Shown: positions 34,428 through 44,204, counted from the stretch's first letter. The stretch: 64,000 bases of DNA from an uncultured Aquimarina sp. (GCF_947496855.1 NZ_CANMED010000006.1:248001-312000), one strand, 5' to 3'. Program-made: numbers and translations. Notes: a model not told the origin generated them from the letters alone.

Positions 34428-35420
34428 TTATAAGGATTTTATTATGTTCTTTTTTTCTCTATTTAAAATTGGGAGGAATAAAAATGATAACGCCCCAACA
34501 ATAATATTTATTGCAGTTTGTGAACCCCAGAGGATCCAACCAAAAGCCTCTCCATCACTTTTTTCGAAACCAAAAAAAATAAATACTGCTCCAACAACAA
34601 TTGGGAATGGTAGTATTCCAATACCTCCGTTTGTGGTAGACATAGAAAAAGAACCAACGACAAAAGCAATCAGAATTACTCCTATAGAGGCATTATCTAA
34701 ATTAGGAACAGCAAATTTTACAACATAGAACATTAACACATATAAGAACCAAATTAGGATGGTATGAAAAAGGAAAGCCCATTTTTGCTTCATAGAGAAA
34801 ATGCTTTTCATTCCATCTAGTAAGCCCATCCCAAAATCTTTGATTTTTACAATCCATTTGTTAGAAGATTTTTGAAGAATTCTTAGTCCTAACAAACCGA
34901 TAATTATTAGTGATAGAATTATCCCAAGTGTAAATAAAGGATTAATGTTTTTTTGTTCAAGAAAGTTAAGTAAATATTCCGTCTGTAGAATACCTGCCAT
35001 AGTGGTTACTATGATAAGCATAATTAAATCAGTTATTCTTTCTGCAACTATGGTTCCAAAAGCTTTTTCAAAAGGAATTTTTTCGTAAGTAGATGCGGTA
35101 AAACCTCTTAATACTTCACCCGATCTAGGAACTCCTAGATTGGATAAGTAGCCAACCATTACTGCCATGAAACTATTGTATAGCTTAGGGTTATAACCAA
35201 GAGGGTTTAGTAAAAACTTCCAGCGATAGGCTCTGGAGATATGAGATATAATACCTAATGTAAGTGATATGACTATCCAAACTGGATCGGCGTTTTTAAT
35301 GTTTTGTAATAATTTAGTTCTGTATTCTGGAGTTGCAGAACTGAGAAAATACCATATTAAAAAAACTCCCAATATAATCGGGAGTATTATTTTTAATAAT
35401 TTTATGAGTTTAGGATTCAC
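34428..35420 (-). CDS. Lysylphosphatidylglycerol synthetase/flippase-like membrane protein (UPF0104)
   Basis: The 330-residue protein has about eight membrane segments and the AglD/UPF0104 pattern: N-terminal LLKIILPIILGVFLIWYF, SHISRAYRWKFLLNPLGY, GYLSNLGVPRSGEVLRGFTAS and STTNGGIGILPFPIVVG. These proteins resemble the membrane half of MprF, and are proposed lipid flippases. The soluble lysyl-transfer half is absent. It lies 4 bp downstream of panD and is probably in the panC-panD operon. Confidence 0.88.
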   Translation of the reverse strand: MNPKLIKLLKIILPIILGVFLIWYFLSSATPEYRTKLLQNIKNADPVWIVISLTLGIISHISRAYRWKFLLNPLGYNPKLYNSFMAVMVGYLSNLGVPRSGEVLRGFTASTYEKIPFEKAFGTIVAERITDLIMLIIVTTMAGILQTEYLLNFLEQKNINPLFTLGIILSLIIIGLLGLRILQKSSNKWIVKIKDFGMGLLDGMKSIFSMKQKWAFLFHTILIWFLYVLMFYVVKFAVPNLDNASIGVILIAFVVGSFSMSTTNGGIGILPFPIVVGAVFIFFGFEKSDGEAFGWILWGSQTAINIIVGALSFLFLPILNREKKNIIKSL

Positions 35421-35424
35421 TCTT

Positions 35425-35775
35425 TTACTTTAGCAAATTATTTTCCTCATTAGGAAATAACAATGAAGGTTTAAACTTTTTAGCAGCTTCAATATCCATC
35501 ATTGCGTAAGTGATAAGAATTAGGATATCTCCTTTAGCTACTTTTCTGGCAGCGGCTCCATTTAGCGTGATTTCTCCACTATTTCTAGGTCCTGGAATAG
35601 CATAGGTTTCTAGACGTTCACCGTTATTGTTATTAACGATCTGCACCTTTTCACCTTCTATTATATTAGCGGCATCCATTAAATCTTCGTCAATAGTAAT
35701 ACTACCTATGTAATTTAGGTCAGCACCTGTTACTTTAACTCGATGAATTTTTGATTTTACAACGTGTACAAACAT
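35425..35775 (-). CDS. panD: Aspartate 1-decarboxylase
   Basis: PanD makes beta-alanine from aspartate for pantothenate and CoA synthesis. The 116-residue proenzyme has the self-cleavage site G24-S25 in YIGSITID, which creates the pyruvoyl group on the new N-terminal Ser. Further family motifs are YAIPGPRNSGEITLNGAAARKV and GDILILITYAMMD. It is 20 bp downstream of panC on the same strand, so its product feeds directly into PanC. Confidence 0.96.
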   Translation of the reverse strand: MFVHVVKSKIHRVKVTGADLNYIGSITIDEDLMDAANIIEGEKVQIVNNNNGERLETYAIPGPRNSGEITLNGAAARKVAKGDILILITYAMMDIEAAKKFKPSLLFPNEENNLLK

Positions 35776-35794
35776 GTTACAAATTTAGTTATTT

Positions 35795-36643
35795 TTAATT
35801 TAGGGCAATGTTATCTATAAGTCTAACTTCTCCTGCAAAAACTGCAATAAAAGCTCGATACTTCGTGTTCTTTCGCTTTCTTTTGATTGATTTAAGATTA
35901 GAAATTTTAGCGATCTCGAAATATTCTAATTCTAGGGTGTCATTATTTTTAAACTGCTCCGAAACCCAATCACTTAGATCTATTGCACTTTTTGTGCCAA
36001 AATCATTTTTCACCTGTTTTAATATTTTGTATATCAAAGGAGATTCTTGAAGTTGTTTTTTGCTTAATCTTTTGTTTCGAGAGCTTAATGCCAGTCCACT
36101 ATCTTCTCTGTAAATTGGACAGCCAATAATTGTTACTGACATTTTTTCAATTTCAACTAGTTTTTTTACAATTTGAAGTTGTTGAAAATCTTTTTCGCCA
36201 AAATAAGCCTTAGTTGGGGATACAATAGTAAATAAATGTTTAAGAACAGTCCCAACTCCATCAAAATGACCTGGACGAAACCTACCTTCCATTTCATGTT
36301 CTAAACCATTAAAATCATACTTTATAGAATTGTTTTTTGACCCATATATTTCTTCAGGATTTGGAGCAAAAATAATAATGTCTTTAGATAAACTAGAAAG
36401 AAGTGCTATGTCTGAATCGAGCGTACGTGGATAATTAACTAAATCTTGAGAGTTGTTAAATTGCGTTGGATTTACAAAAATACTCACAATGACAACCTGA
36501 TTTTGGTTGATTGCTTTTTGTACTAACGCTAGATGTCCATGATGTAAAGCTCCCATTGTGGGAACAAAACCAATGCTTTTATTTTGTTTATGTAAGTCTG
36601 CAACATCCTGTTCAACGTCCAGTCTTTTCTCGTATACCCGCAT
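35795..36643 (-). CDS. panC: Pantothenate synthetase
   Basis: PanC joins pantoate and beta-alanine with ATP. The 282-residue protein has FVPTMGALHHGHLALV with the HIGH-like signature, VVIVSIFVNPTQFN, GHFDGVGTVL, KAYFGEKDFQQLQIV and SSRNKRLS. It is the first gene of a panC-panD-(flippase-like) minus-strand operon. It diverges from the half-length glycogen-synthase-like gene, with both promoters in the 108-base gap. Confidence 0.96.
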   Translation of the reverse strand: MRVYEKRLDVEQDVADLHKQNKSIGFVPTMGALHHGHLALVQKAINQNQVVIVSIFVNPTQFNNSQDLVNYPRTLDSDIALLSSLSKDIIIFAPNPEEIYGSKNNSIKYDFNGLEHEMEGRFRPGHFDGVGTVLKHLFTIVSPTKAYFGEKDFQQLQIVKKLVEIEKMSVTIIGCPIYREDSGLALSSRNKRLSKKQLQESPLIYKILKQVKNDFGTKSAIDLSDWVSEQFKNNDTLELEYFEIAKISNLKSIKRKRKNTKYRAFIAVFAGEVRLIDNIALN

Positions 36644-36665
36644 TTATCTAAAAGTTAAAGGCGTG

Positions 36666-36673
36666 CAAAAATA
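36666..36673 (-). promoter_or_regulatory. Candidate -7 element for panC
   Basis: TATTTTTG on the minus strand, 22 bases before the panC ATG. Confidence 0.45.
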
Positions 36674-36704
36674 AGATATTACTGGCAGACTACATAAATT
36701 TTCG

Positions 36705-36712
36705 TAATTTTG
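36705..36712 (+). promoter_or_regulatory. Candidate -7 element for the glycogen-synthase-like gene
   Basis: TAATTTTG lies 39 bases before the ATG at 36752. An upstream start at 36710 would fall inside it, so it supports the later start. Confidence 0.5.
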
Positions 36713-36751
36713 CAAAAATTTATTCCTAAGGAGACGAGAAAAGTAGATCAT

Positions 36752-37561
36752 ATGAAAGATAAGAGGATATTGTACGTATCATCAGAAGTAATACCTTACC
36801 TACCAGAGACAGAGATTTCATCAATGTCTTTTGAAGCACCTAGAATGGTAAACAGTAAAGGCGGGCAAATTAGAATTTTTATGCCCAGATACGGAAACAT
36901 TAATGAACGTAGACATCAACTACACGAAGTAATTCGTTTATCGGGGATGAATCTTGTTATTAACGATCTGGATATGCCTTTAATTATTAAAGTGGCTTCT
37001 ATCCCCAAAGAGAGGATGCAGGTTTATTTTATTGATAATGAAGATTATTTTAAGCGGAAAGCTACCCTTACTGATGAAGAAGGAAACTTATTTCCAGATA
37101 ATGATGAGCGGGCAATATTTTTTGCAAAGGGAGTTATTGAGACTGTTAAGAAATTGAATTGGTCTCCCGATGTAATTCATGTTCACGGATGGTTAGCGTC
37201 AATGCTGCCATTGTATTTAAGAAATTATTATGCTAATGAACCATTATTTAGCGATAGTAAGATTGTAACTTCTGTTTATGATCACGGATACAAAGGAACA
37301 TTGGATAAGAATATGTTAGAAAAAGTTAAGTTCGATGGAATAGATGAAGAGAAGATAACTGATCTTGCTAAACCAACATATAATAATGTAATGAAAGTTG
37401 CAATAGATAATTCTGATGCAATAATTGTTGGGTCAGAAGAAATTCCTGAAGAACTTTCCAAACATTTAAAAACTATAGATCAACCTGTATTAGAATATAA
37501 AAAACCAGATGAATTTGCTGACGCCTATGAAGCCTTCTATCAGACAGAAGTTTTGGTGTAG
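36752..37561 (+). CDS. Half-length glycogen/starch-synthase-like protein (GT5 N-terminal domain only)
   Basis: The 269-residue protein from the start at 36752 (MKDKRILYVSSEVIPYL) matches the first Rossmann domain of GT5 glycogen synthases: RMVNSKGGQIRIFMPRYGNINERRHQLHE, DERAIFFAKGVIE, and DVIHVHGWLASMLPLYLR. The ADP-glucose-binding K-x-G-G-L of true synthases is missing (the stretch reads PETEISSMSFEAPR), and the whole C-terminal GT-B domain is absent. It is probably not a synthase. It is followed 14 bp later by the DUF4270 lipoprotein gene and then glmS. This order recurs in Flavobacteriaceae, as far as I recall. Confidence 0.85.
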   Translation: MKDKRILYVSSEVIPYLPETEISSMSFEAPRMVNSKGGQIRIFMPRYGNINERRHQLHEVIRLSGMNLVINDLDMPLIIKVASIPKERMQVYFIDNEDYFKRKATLTDEEGNLFPDNDERAIFFAKGVIETVKKLNWSPDVIHVHGWLASMLPLYLRNYYANEPLFSDSKIVTSVYDHGYKGTLDKNMLEKVKFDGIDEEKITDLAKPTYNNVMKVAIDNSDAIIVGSEEIPEELSKHLKTIDQPVLEYKKPDEFADAYEAFYQTEVLV

Positions 37562-37575
37562 CAAAAGGAACTATT

Positions 37576-39306
37576 ATGAATTTGAAAAATGTTTTGATCA
37601 AAATAACAGCTATAGTAGTTGTTGTTTTTACTGCTGTATCTTGTGATGATGATTTTAATTCGGTGGGAAGTGAGGTAATTGGAGATGTAAATTTTGAAGA
37701 TGACGAATACAATGCTATTCCAATAGCTTACAGTAAAAGATTTGAAAAAGTACAAACCAGTGGTTTACCTAATAATTTATTAGGTATTTATGATGATCCA
37801 GTGTATGGTGAATCTGTTTATAGTGTAGTTTCTGAGGTGTTGCCTAGTCAATTTAATCCTAGTTTTGGGGATAATGCGGTTTTGGATAGTGTAGTCTTGA
37901 ATCTGCCGTACTTTAGTACGATTACGGAATCAAGTACAGAAGATGGTGTAGTAACGAATACATTTGAACTAGATTCTGTGTATGGGTCTAACGAAATAAG
38001 ATTATCTATTTATCATTCTGATTATTTCCTAAGAGATTTTGATCTTGATCAAGGAGGAGAACAAAGACAGGTGTATTATTCTGATGATATTACGAACAAT
38101 TTTGGATCTAGTTTAGAGAACAGGTTGTTATTTACTGATAATAATTTTAAACCTTCATCAAATCAAATACGTTTATTAACTGAGGATGATGATACAGATG
38201 AGGATGAGGATCCCCAGTTTTCGACTGAAATTCCAGCTTTAAGATTAGTATTGGCTTCTGAAGCTGCTGCTGCTGCTGCTACAGAATTAAATGAGGACAA
38301 CGCAAGGATAGGTAATCAAGAACTTATTAATTATTTTAAAACCTTATTTCTAGATAAAGAAGGAAGTATAGAATTAAGTAATGCAAATAATTTTCGTAAT
38401 TATTTCAGAGGTTTTTATTTTAAGGCAGAATCGAATACAAATACTGATGAAAGTCTCATATTTTTTAATATAGCTGATGCAAATTTCACATTATTTTATT
38501 CTTTTGACACAAATGAGGCAGATGAGGATGATGCTGATGAGGATGGTGATATGACTGAACTGATAAGAGGTCAGGGTAGTTTTATACTTAATTTCTCGAA
38601 TAATATTGTAAATAGTATTGATTTTGATTTCGCAAATGCTACATTAAATGATAATACTACTATAGAAAGTGCTTTAGATAGTCAGGATGAGGTTAATGGT
38701 GAAGAAAACTTGTTTTTGAAAGGTGGAGAAGGATCTTATGCAGTGATAGACTTGTTTAATGGAATGGTGACTAATGAAGATGGAGAATTAGAAAATGAAT
38801 TAGATTTCTTGAAAAGACAGAATTGGTTGATTAATGAGGCCAGTATGAAAATTTATATCAATCAGGATGAAATGGTGTCTGGCGATACCGAACCGGAGAG
38901 GATATATATTTTTAACCAGGAAACAGGAGCAGTTCTTGTTGACTTTGTAGCAGACCCAACATCTAATCAAACTAGTCCAGTAGTCTCTCTTACTAACCAT
39001 TTAGGGAGGATTAGTCGAGATAGTGACGAAAATGGAGAATTTTATAAAATAAGATTAACGCGTCATGTAATCAATGTTTTGAGTGAAGATATAGATAATG
39101 TAAAACTAGGATTATCAGTGTCTCAAAACGTTAATGTTGTAACATTAGCTGAAGGATTTACCCCTAATAACTCTGAAGATGAACTTATCCCCTTTTCATC
39201 TATAATATCCCATGAAGGGACAATTCTTTATGGAAATGGAGTCAATGTTCCTGAAGAAAAGCGTTTAAAGCTTGATATTTTTTATACAAGATCAAAAAGT
39301 AATTAA
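37576..39306 (+). CDS. DUF4270 outer-membrane lipoprotein
   Basis: The lipobox TAVSC gives C23, after MNLKNVLIKITAIVVVVF. The mature 550 residues start with DDDFNSVGSEVIGD and have the DUF4270 signature (NAIPIAYSKRFEKVQTSGL, GIYDDPVYGESVYSV). An Asp/Glu-rich strip is near residues 200-215 (EDDDTDEDEDP) and 310-330. A Flavobacteriaceae family of unknown role. The neighbour order GT5-like, DUF4270, glmS suggests a surface polysaccharide or amino sugar context, but this is weak. Confidence 0.88.
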   Translation: MNLKNVLIKITAIVVVVFTAVSCDDDFNSVGSEVIGDVNFEDDEYNAIPIAYSKRFEKVQTSGLPNNLLGIYDDPVYGESVYSVVSEVLPSQFNPSFGDNAVLDSVVLNLPYFSTITESSTEDGVVTNTFELDSVYGSNEIRLSIYHSDYFLRDFDLDQGGEQRQVYYSDDITNNFGSSLENRLLFTDNNFKPSSNQIRLLTEDDDTDEDEDPQFSTEIPALRLVLASEAAAAAATELNEDNARIGNQELINYFKTLFLDKEGSIELSNANNFRNYFRGFYFKAESNTNTDESLIFFNIADANFTLFYSFDTNEADEDDADEDGDMTELIRGQGSFILNFSNNIVNSIDFDFANATLNDNTTIESALDSQDEVNGEENLFLKGGEGSYAVIDLFNGMVTNEDGELENELDFLKRQNWLINEASMKIYINQDEMVSGDTEPERIYIFNQETGAVLVDFVADPTSNQTSPVVSLTNHLGRISRDSDENGEFYKIRLTRHVINVLSEDIDNVKLGLSVSQNVNVVTLAEGFTPNNSEDELIPFSSIISHEGTILYGNGVNVPEEKRLKLDIFYTRSKSN

Positions 39307-39326
39307 CCGACAAACAAGTAAACCAT

Positions 39327-41174
39327 ATGTGTGGAATAGTAGGGTATATAGGTCATAGGGAGGCTTATCCAATTATATTAAAGGGATTAAAAAGGCTAGA
39401 GTATAGAGGGTACGATTCTGCAGGAATTGCGCTTTATGATGGTAAGGATATTAAGTTATCCAAAACCAAAGGTAAAGTTGCTGATCTTGAAGAAAGATTA
39501 TTAAAAGAAATTTCTACAGATGGAAATGTTGGAATAGGGCACACTAGGTGGGCTACTCATGGTGTTCCAAATGATGTAAATTCTCATCCTCATTATTCTA
39601 ATTCTGGAGATCTGGTGATTATTCATAATGGAATTATTGAAAATTATGAATCACTTAGAAAAGAATTAATAAATAGAGGATATACTTTTACTTCTGAGAC
39701 AGATACGGAAGTATTGGTTAATTTGATTGAAGATGTAAAGACAAAGGAAAATGTCAAATTAGGAAAAGCTGTTCAAATAGCATTAAATCAAACAGTTGGT
39801 GCTTATGCTATTGCAGTTTTTGATAAACGAAAACCCGACGAAATAGTTGTCGCTAGACTAGGAAGTCCATTGGCAATCGGTGTAGGTGAAGATGAGTTTT
39901 TTATCGCTTCAGATGCTTCTCCATTTATAGAATATACTAATAATGCTATATATCTCGAAGATGGCGAAATGGCTATCGTTCGTAGAAATAAAGAAATAAA
40001 AGTAAGGAAAATTAAAGATGATAGTCTTGTTGATCCTTACCTTCAGGAATTGCAGATAAATCTGGAACAAATAGAAAAAGGTGGGTATGACCACTTTATG
40101 CTTAAGGAGATTTATGAGCAACCGAGTGCTATTAGTGATACCTATAGAGGTAGAATGAGAGTCGCTGAAGGAATCATAAAAATGGCAGGTATTGATGATA
40201 ACCTAGCAAAACTATTGAATGCTAAACGTATTTTGATTATTGCTTGCGGTACTTCTTGGCACGCTGGTCTTGTAGCTGAATACATTTTTGAGGAGTTAGT
40301 AAGAATCCCTGTAGAGGTAGAGTATGCTTCAGAATTTAGGTATAGAAATCCTGTCATCCATCAAGATGATGTAGTTATAGCAATATCACAAAGTGGAGAA
40401 ACTGCAGATACAATGGCTGCAATTAAATTAGCAAAAGAGCGAGGAGCATTTGTTTTTGGAGTATGTAATGTAGTAGGGTCTTCTATTTCTAGAGAAACAC
40501 ATGCAGGAGCTTATACCCATGCAGGTCCGGAAATTGGTGTGGCGTCTACCAAGGCTTTTACAACGCAGATTACAGTGCTATCATTGATTGCATTAAAATT
40601 AGCCGAAAGAAAAGGAACGATTTCTAATAGTGATTTTCATTACTATCTACAGGAATTGGAACGTATTCCTGAAAAAGTAAAACTTGCATTAGAGTCTAAT
40701 GATCATATTAAATTAATTGCTGATAAGTACAAAGAAGCTAAAAATTTCTTATATCTAGGAAGAGGATACAACTTCCCGGTAGCTTTAGAAGGTGCTTTGA
40801 AATTAAAAGAGATTTCATATATACATGCAGAAGGGTATCCTGCTGCAGAAATGAAACATGGCCCTATAGCTCTTATCGATGAGCATATGCCTGTGGTTGT
40901 AATTGCTACCAAAAAGGGGCATTATGAAAAGGTAGTAAGCAATATTCAAGAAATTAAATCTAGAAAAGGAAAGATCATAGGGATTGTAACAGAAGGAGAT
41001 GAAACTGTAAAAAAGCTTGCAGATCACGTAATCGAAATACCGGAAACCATTGAGTTTCTTACTCCGCTTTTAACAACAATACCACTTCAGTTATTATCTT
41101 ATCATATTGCAGTCATGTTAGATAAAAATGTAGATCAACCAAGAAATCTTGCTAAATCCGTTACAGTAGAATAA
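39327..41174 (+). CDS. glmS: Glucosamine-6-phosphate synthase
   Basis: GlmS transfers the amide of glutamine to fructose-6-phosphate, the first step of UDP-GlcNAc and so of peptidoglycan and LPS synthesis. The 615-residue protein has the N-terminal Ntn amidotransferase (C2 in MCGIVGYIGHREAYP, GHTRWATHG) and two SIS domains (IACGTSWHAG, SQSGETADTM, STKAFTTQ). The C terminus is DQPRNLAKSVTVE, as in the family. It sits 20 bp after the DUF4270 gene. A 44-bp palindrome follows within 30 bases of the stop. No glmS ribozyme is visible upstream (none is expected in this group). Confidence 0.97.
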   Translation: MCGIVGYIGHREAYPIILKGLKRLEYRGYDSAGIALYDGKDIKLSKTKGKVADLEERLLKEISTDGNVGIGHTRWATHGVPNDVNSHPHYSNSGDLVIIHNGIIENYESLRKELINRGYTFTSETDTEVLVNLIEDVKTKENVKLGKAVQIALNQTVGAYAIAVFDKRKPDEIVVARLGSPLAIGVGEDEFFIASDASPFIEYTNNAIYLEDGEMAIVRRNKEIKVRKIKDDSLVDPYLQELQINLEQIEKGGYDHFMLKEIYEQPSAISDTYRGRMRVAEGIIKMAGIDDNLAKLLNAKRILIIACGTSWHAGLVAEYIFEELVRIPVEVEYASEFRYRNPVIHQDDVVIAISQSGETADTMAAIKLAKERGAFVFGVCNVVGSSISRETHAGAYTHAGPEIGVASTKAFTTQITVLSLIALKLAERKGTISNSDFHYYLQELERIPEKVKLALESNDHIKLIADKYKEAKNFLYLGRGYNFPVALEGALKLKEISYIHAEGYPAAEMKHGPIALIDEHMPVVVIATKKGHYEKVVSNIQEIKSRKGKIIGIVTEGDETVKKLADHVIEIPETIEFLTPLLTTIPLQLLSYHIAVMLDKNVDQPRNLAKSVTVE

Positions 41175-41202
41175 TATTTTTGGAACATAGAAAAATACTT
41201 AT

Positions 41203-41246
41203 TTAAATGCAAAAATGTGCGATATATCGCACATTTTTGCATTTAA
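41203..41246. repeat. 44-bp perfect palindrome behind glmS
   Basis: The 22-base arms read TTAAATGCAAAAATGTGCGA then TA, and the complement follows without a loop. It could act as a terminator for glmS (the T run ATTTTTGC is inside the stem), but a terminator rarely has such a long perfect stem. The TTG of the next promoter lies 22 bases further on. Confidence 0.85.
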
Positions 41247-41267
41247 TCGATAAAAAATAGATCAAAA

Positions 41268-41299
41268 TTGTTTTTATAAATATTTTTTTGCTAGTTTCG
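41268..41299 (+). promoter_or_regulatory. Candidate promoter of the first TonB receptor gene
   Basis: TTG (41268-41270), 21 bases, then TAGTTTCG (41292-41299), one base from TAnnTTTG. It lies 74 bases before the ATG. Confidence 0.5.
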
Positions 41300-41373
41300 C
41301 GGCCAAAATGTAGAAAACCCATTTTTACAAATTTAAGTCCCTAAATAGACTTAAACTTTAAAATAACCTATTT

Positions 41374-44049
41374 ATGAAAAAAATCACCTTTATAGTAACA
41401 CTATTGATATGTGTTATTAGTAATGCGCAAACAACTATCAATGGTAGAGTGGTAGATGACTTTAATCAACCAATTCCAGGAGCAAACATCTCTTTAAAAG
41501 GAGAAACTATAGGAACAGTTACTGATTTTGATGGTCTTTTTTCGTTTACAGTGACTAAAAAACCACCCTTTAAGATTACTGCGAGTAGTATTGGATATGA
41601 AGCTAGTTCTGTGGAAGTAACTTCGACATCAGAAGAAGTGATCATAGTTCTTACTGAAGGTAATGTTCTAGATTTGATCGTAATATCTGCATCGAGAGCG
41701 CCGGAACGTTTGTTTGAATCACCGGTAAGTATTGAGCGATTTGGTGTTAAAGAAATTAAAAATACACCTTCCATAGATTTTTATGGTGGTTTAGAAAACT
41801 TAAAAGGAGTAGATGTAAATACGAATAGCTTAACTTTTAAGTCTATCAATACAAGAGGTTTCGCTTCATTTACAAATACTCGTTTTGTTCAGTTAATAGA
41901 TGGAATGGATAACACGTCTCCTTCTTTAAATTTTGCATTAGGTAATCTTATCGGAATGAATGAGCTAGATGTTGAGAATGTCGAATTACTTCCGGGAGCA
42001 TCATCTGCATTATATGGTGCTAACGCATTTAATGGAATATTATTTATGACCAGTAAGAGTCCTTTTGAAAAACAAGGGATTAGTGCTTACGGAAAAGGGG
42101 GAATTACATCTCAGGAAGCAGCTGGGGATAATGAATATTATGATGTGGGAATAAGAGTGGCTCATAAGTTTGCAGATTTTTTTGCAGCCAAGGCTAACTT
42201 TTCTTTTATGAATGGCACGGATTGGTTTGCTACAAGTAGAGATAATATTGAAAATCCTGGACAAAGCCGTGAATTAGATCCTGCATATAATGGTCTAAAC
42301 GTTTATGGTGATGAAGTTAGAGCACTTCTGCCGGGTGCAGGTGTTGTAACCAGAACTGGGTACAATGAATCTGATCTAACAGATTATAATGCTGAAAGTA
42401 TCAAGTTTGATGGAGCTTTGCATTTCAAGCCTTTCAGTAATGATTTTGAAATTATCTATGCAGGTAAATTAGGTAAAGGTCAAACAATCTTTCAGGATTC
42501 TAACAGATTTTCTCTAAAGGATTTCTTTTTTCAACAACATAAAATAGAAGTAAAGAATGACAACTTTTTTGTAAGGGGTTATATTTCTGCAGAAGATGCG
42601 GGAGATACATATGATATGCGCTTTACAGGAATTAATATTAACAGAAGATGGAAAAGTGATGAAGATTGGTTCCAAGAGTATGCTACTACATTTGCTACAG
42701 CATCAGGTACGGATCAGGAAAGACATCAAGCTGCTAGAGATTTTGCAGATACAGGTAGATTGGAGCCTGGTACTACTGGTTTTGAAGATGCATTTAATGA
42801 AGTGACAAGTACTCCTGATTTTCAAACAGGATCAAGATTTATTTCTAAAACTGAGTTACGACATGTAGATGCTAACTATAATTTTGGTCATATTACTAAT
42901 GGTTTTGCTGATATTCAGGTAGGAGGATCATTTAGAGAATATTCTTTAAATTCTGAAGGTACTTTTTATACTGATTTTGATGGTGCTATTAATTATTCTG
43001 AATTAGGTATTTATTCTCAAATTCAGAAAAAATTATTAGACGATCGATTAAAATTAACTGGATCCGTTCGTTATGATAAATCTCAATTATTTGATGGTAA
43101 TTTCTCTCCAAGGTTTTCTGTAGGATATACGCTTGGTAAGAATAGAAACCGTAATCTTCGTGCTTCTATCCAAACAGGTTTTAGAAACCCTACTACTCAG
43201 GATTTATATTTAGGTCTAGATATTGGAGAAGGAGCTATTGTAGGTTCGGCTCCAGATAATTTAGATCGTTATACAAGAACGATAAATGGTACAGTTATTA
43301 CAGGTCGTGCTGCATATGAGAATTCTTATACTGCAGAATCTGTAGAAGCTTTTATAAGATCAGGTGGAACAGATGCATTAGAAATTGCGAATCCTAATAT
43401 TGTGCAACCAGAAAGAGTAACAGCTGTTGAGATTGGTTATAGAGCGGATTTTGGTAAATTACTACTTGACTTAAGTGGATATTATAATATGTATCAAGAT
43501 TTTATTTCTACAGTTGATGTAGTAAGTCCACTAAGTGGAACTGTAGGAACTCCTGAGGGTCAGGCTGCAATAGGTACAGGTAATTTTGCAGGTTTTCAAG
43601 CGACTACAAATTCCGAAGCAGATATAAACTCTTATGGAGCTGTATTAGGAATTACTGCTAAGGTATTTGGTGATTTTGATCTTAATGCAAGTTATACATA
43701 TGCTAAGCAGGATTTTGATCAAAACGAAGATCCTGGTTTTAGAACTAATTTCAATACACCAGAGCATAAGGCTAAAGCAAGTTTTGGACATGATAACTTA
43801 TTCAGAAATTTTGGTTTCAACACAGCTATTAAATGGAGTGGAGAATATGTTTGGGAATCTGCTTTTGCGGTAGGAGATGTGCCATCATTTACTGTTTTTG
43901 ATGCACAGGTTAATTATAGAATACCATCATTAAAAACAACCCTTAAGCTTGGTGGAACTAATATTGGAGGTAGTGAGTATTTTACGGCAGTAGGAACGGC
44001 TCCAATTGGTTCACTTTACTACTTTGGATTGACAATTAATAATTTTTAA
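41374..44049 (+). CDS. TonB-dependent receptor 1 of a tandem triplet
   Basis: The 891-residue outer-membrane receptor has a signal peptide (MKKITFIVTLLICVISNA). A CarboxypepD-reg-like domain follows (about 21-96, NGRVVDDFNQPIPGANISLKG). The plug (about 105-225) contains NTRGFASFTNTRFVQLIDG and LLPGASSALYGANAFNG. The remainder is the barrel with SFREYSLNSEGTF, TGFRNPTTQDLYLG and C-terminal YYFGLTINNF. No SusD-like gene is adjacent, so it is not a normal polysaccharide-uptake (PUL) pair. It is closely related to the next two genes across the whole length. It has its own promoter and terminator. Confidence 0.93.
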   Translation: MKKITFIVTLLICVISNAQTTINGRVVDDFNQPIPGANISLKGETIGTVTDFDGLFSFTVTKKPPFKITASSIGYEASSVEVTSTSEEVIIVLTEGNVLDLIVISASRAPERLFESPVSIERFGVKEIKNTPSIDFYGGLENLKGVDVNTNSLTFKSINTRGFASFTNTRFVQLIDGMDNTSPSLNFALGNLIGMNELDVENVELLPGASSALYGANAFNGILFMTSKSPFEKQGISAYGKGGITSQEAAGDNEYYDVGIRVAHKFADFFAAKANFSFMNGTDWFATSRDNIENPGQSRELDPAYNGLNVYGDEVRALLPGAGVVTRTGYNESDLTDYNAESIKFDGALHFKPFSNDFEIIYAGKLGKGQTIFQDSNRFSLKDFFFQQHKIEVKNDNFFVRGYISAEDAGDTYDMRFTGININRRWKSDEDWFQEYATTFATASGTDQERHQAARDFADTGRLEPGTTGFEDAFNEVTSTPDFQTGSRFISKTELRHVDANYNFGHITNGFADIQVGGSFREYSLNSEGTFYTDFDGAINYSELGIYSQIQKKLLDDRLKLTGSVRYDKSQLFDGNFSPRFSVGYTLGKNRNRNLRASIQTGFRNPTTQDLYLGLDIGEGAIVGSAPDNLDRYTRTINGTVITGRAAYENSYTAESVEAFIRSGGTDALEIANPNIVQPERVTAVEIGYRADFGKLLLDLSGYYNMYQDFISTVDVVSPLSGTVGTPEGQAAIGTGNFAGFQATTNSEADINSYGAVLGITAKVFGDFDLNASYTYAKQDFDQNEDPGFRTNFNTPEHKAKASFGHDNLFRNFGFNTAIKWSGEYVWESAFAVGDVPSFTVFDAQVNYRIPSLKTTLKLGGTNIGGSEYFTAVGTAPIGSLYYFGLTINNF

Positions 44050-44099
44050 TATAAGAAAATAGATAATGAACTAGTTAACTAACTTGTTGTCTGTAATAT

Positions 44100-44135
44100 A
44101 ATCCCTGTTTAGTTTCCTAAACAGGGATTTTTTAT
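44100..44135 (+). terminator. Terminator after TonB receptor 1
   Basis: AATCCCTGTTTAG (44100-44112) and CTAAACAGGGATT (44117-44129), a perfect 13-bp stem with a 4-base loop and a T run. Confidence 0.92.
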
Positions 44136-44204
44136 TTTAAACGAATATGTTAATCATAAATTATAGGATTTTACCTACAAATAACAATATTTTTATCAAA
44201 AAAA

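Noticed and set aside
37473..37755. Minus-strand ORFs over the end of the glycogen-synthase-like gene and the start of DUF4270
   Set aside because: They are opposite to coding sequence with clear lipobox and domain support.
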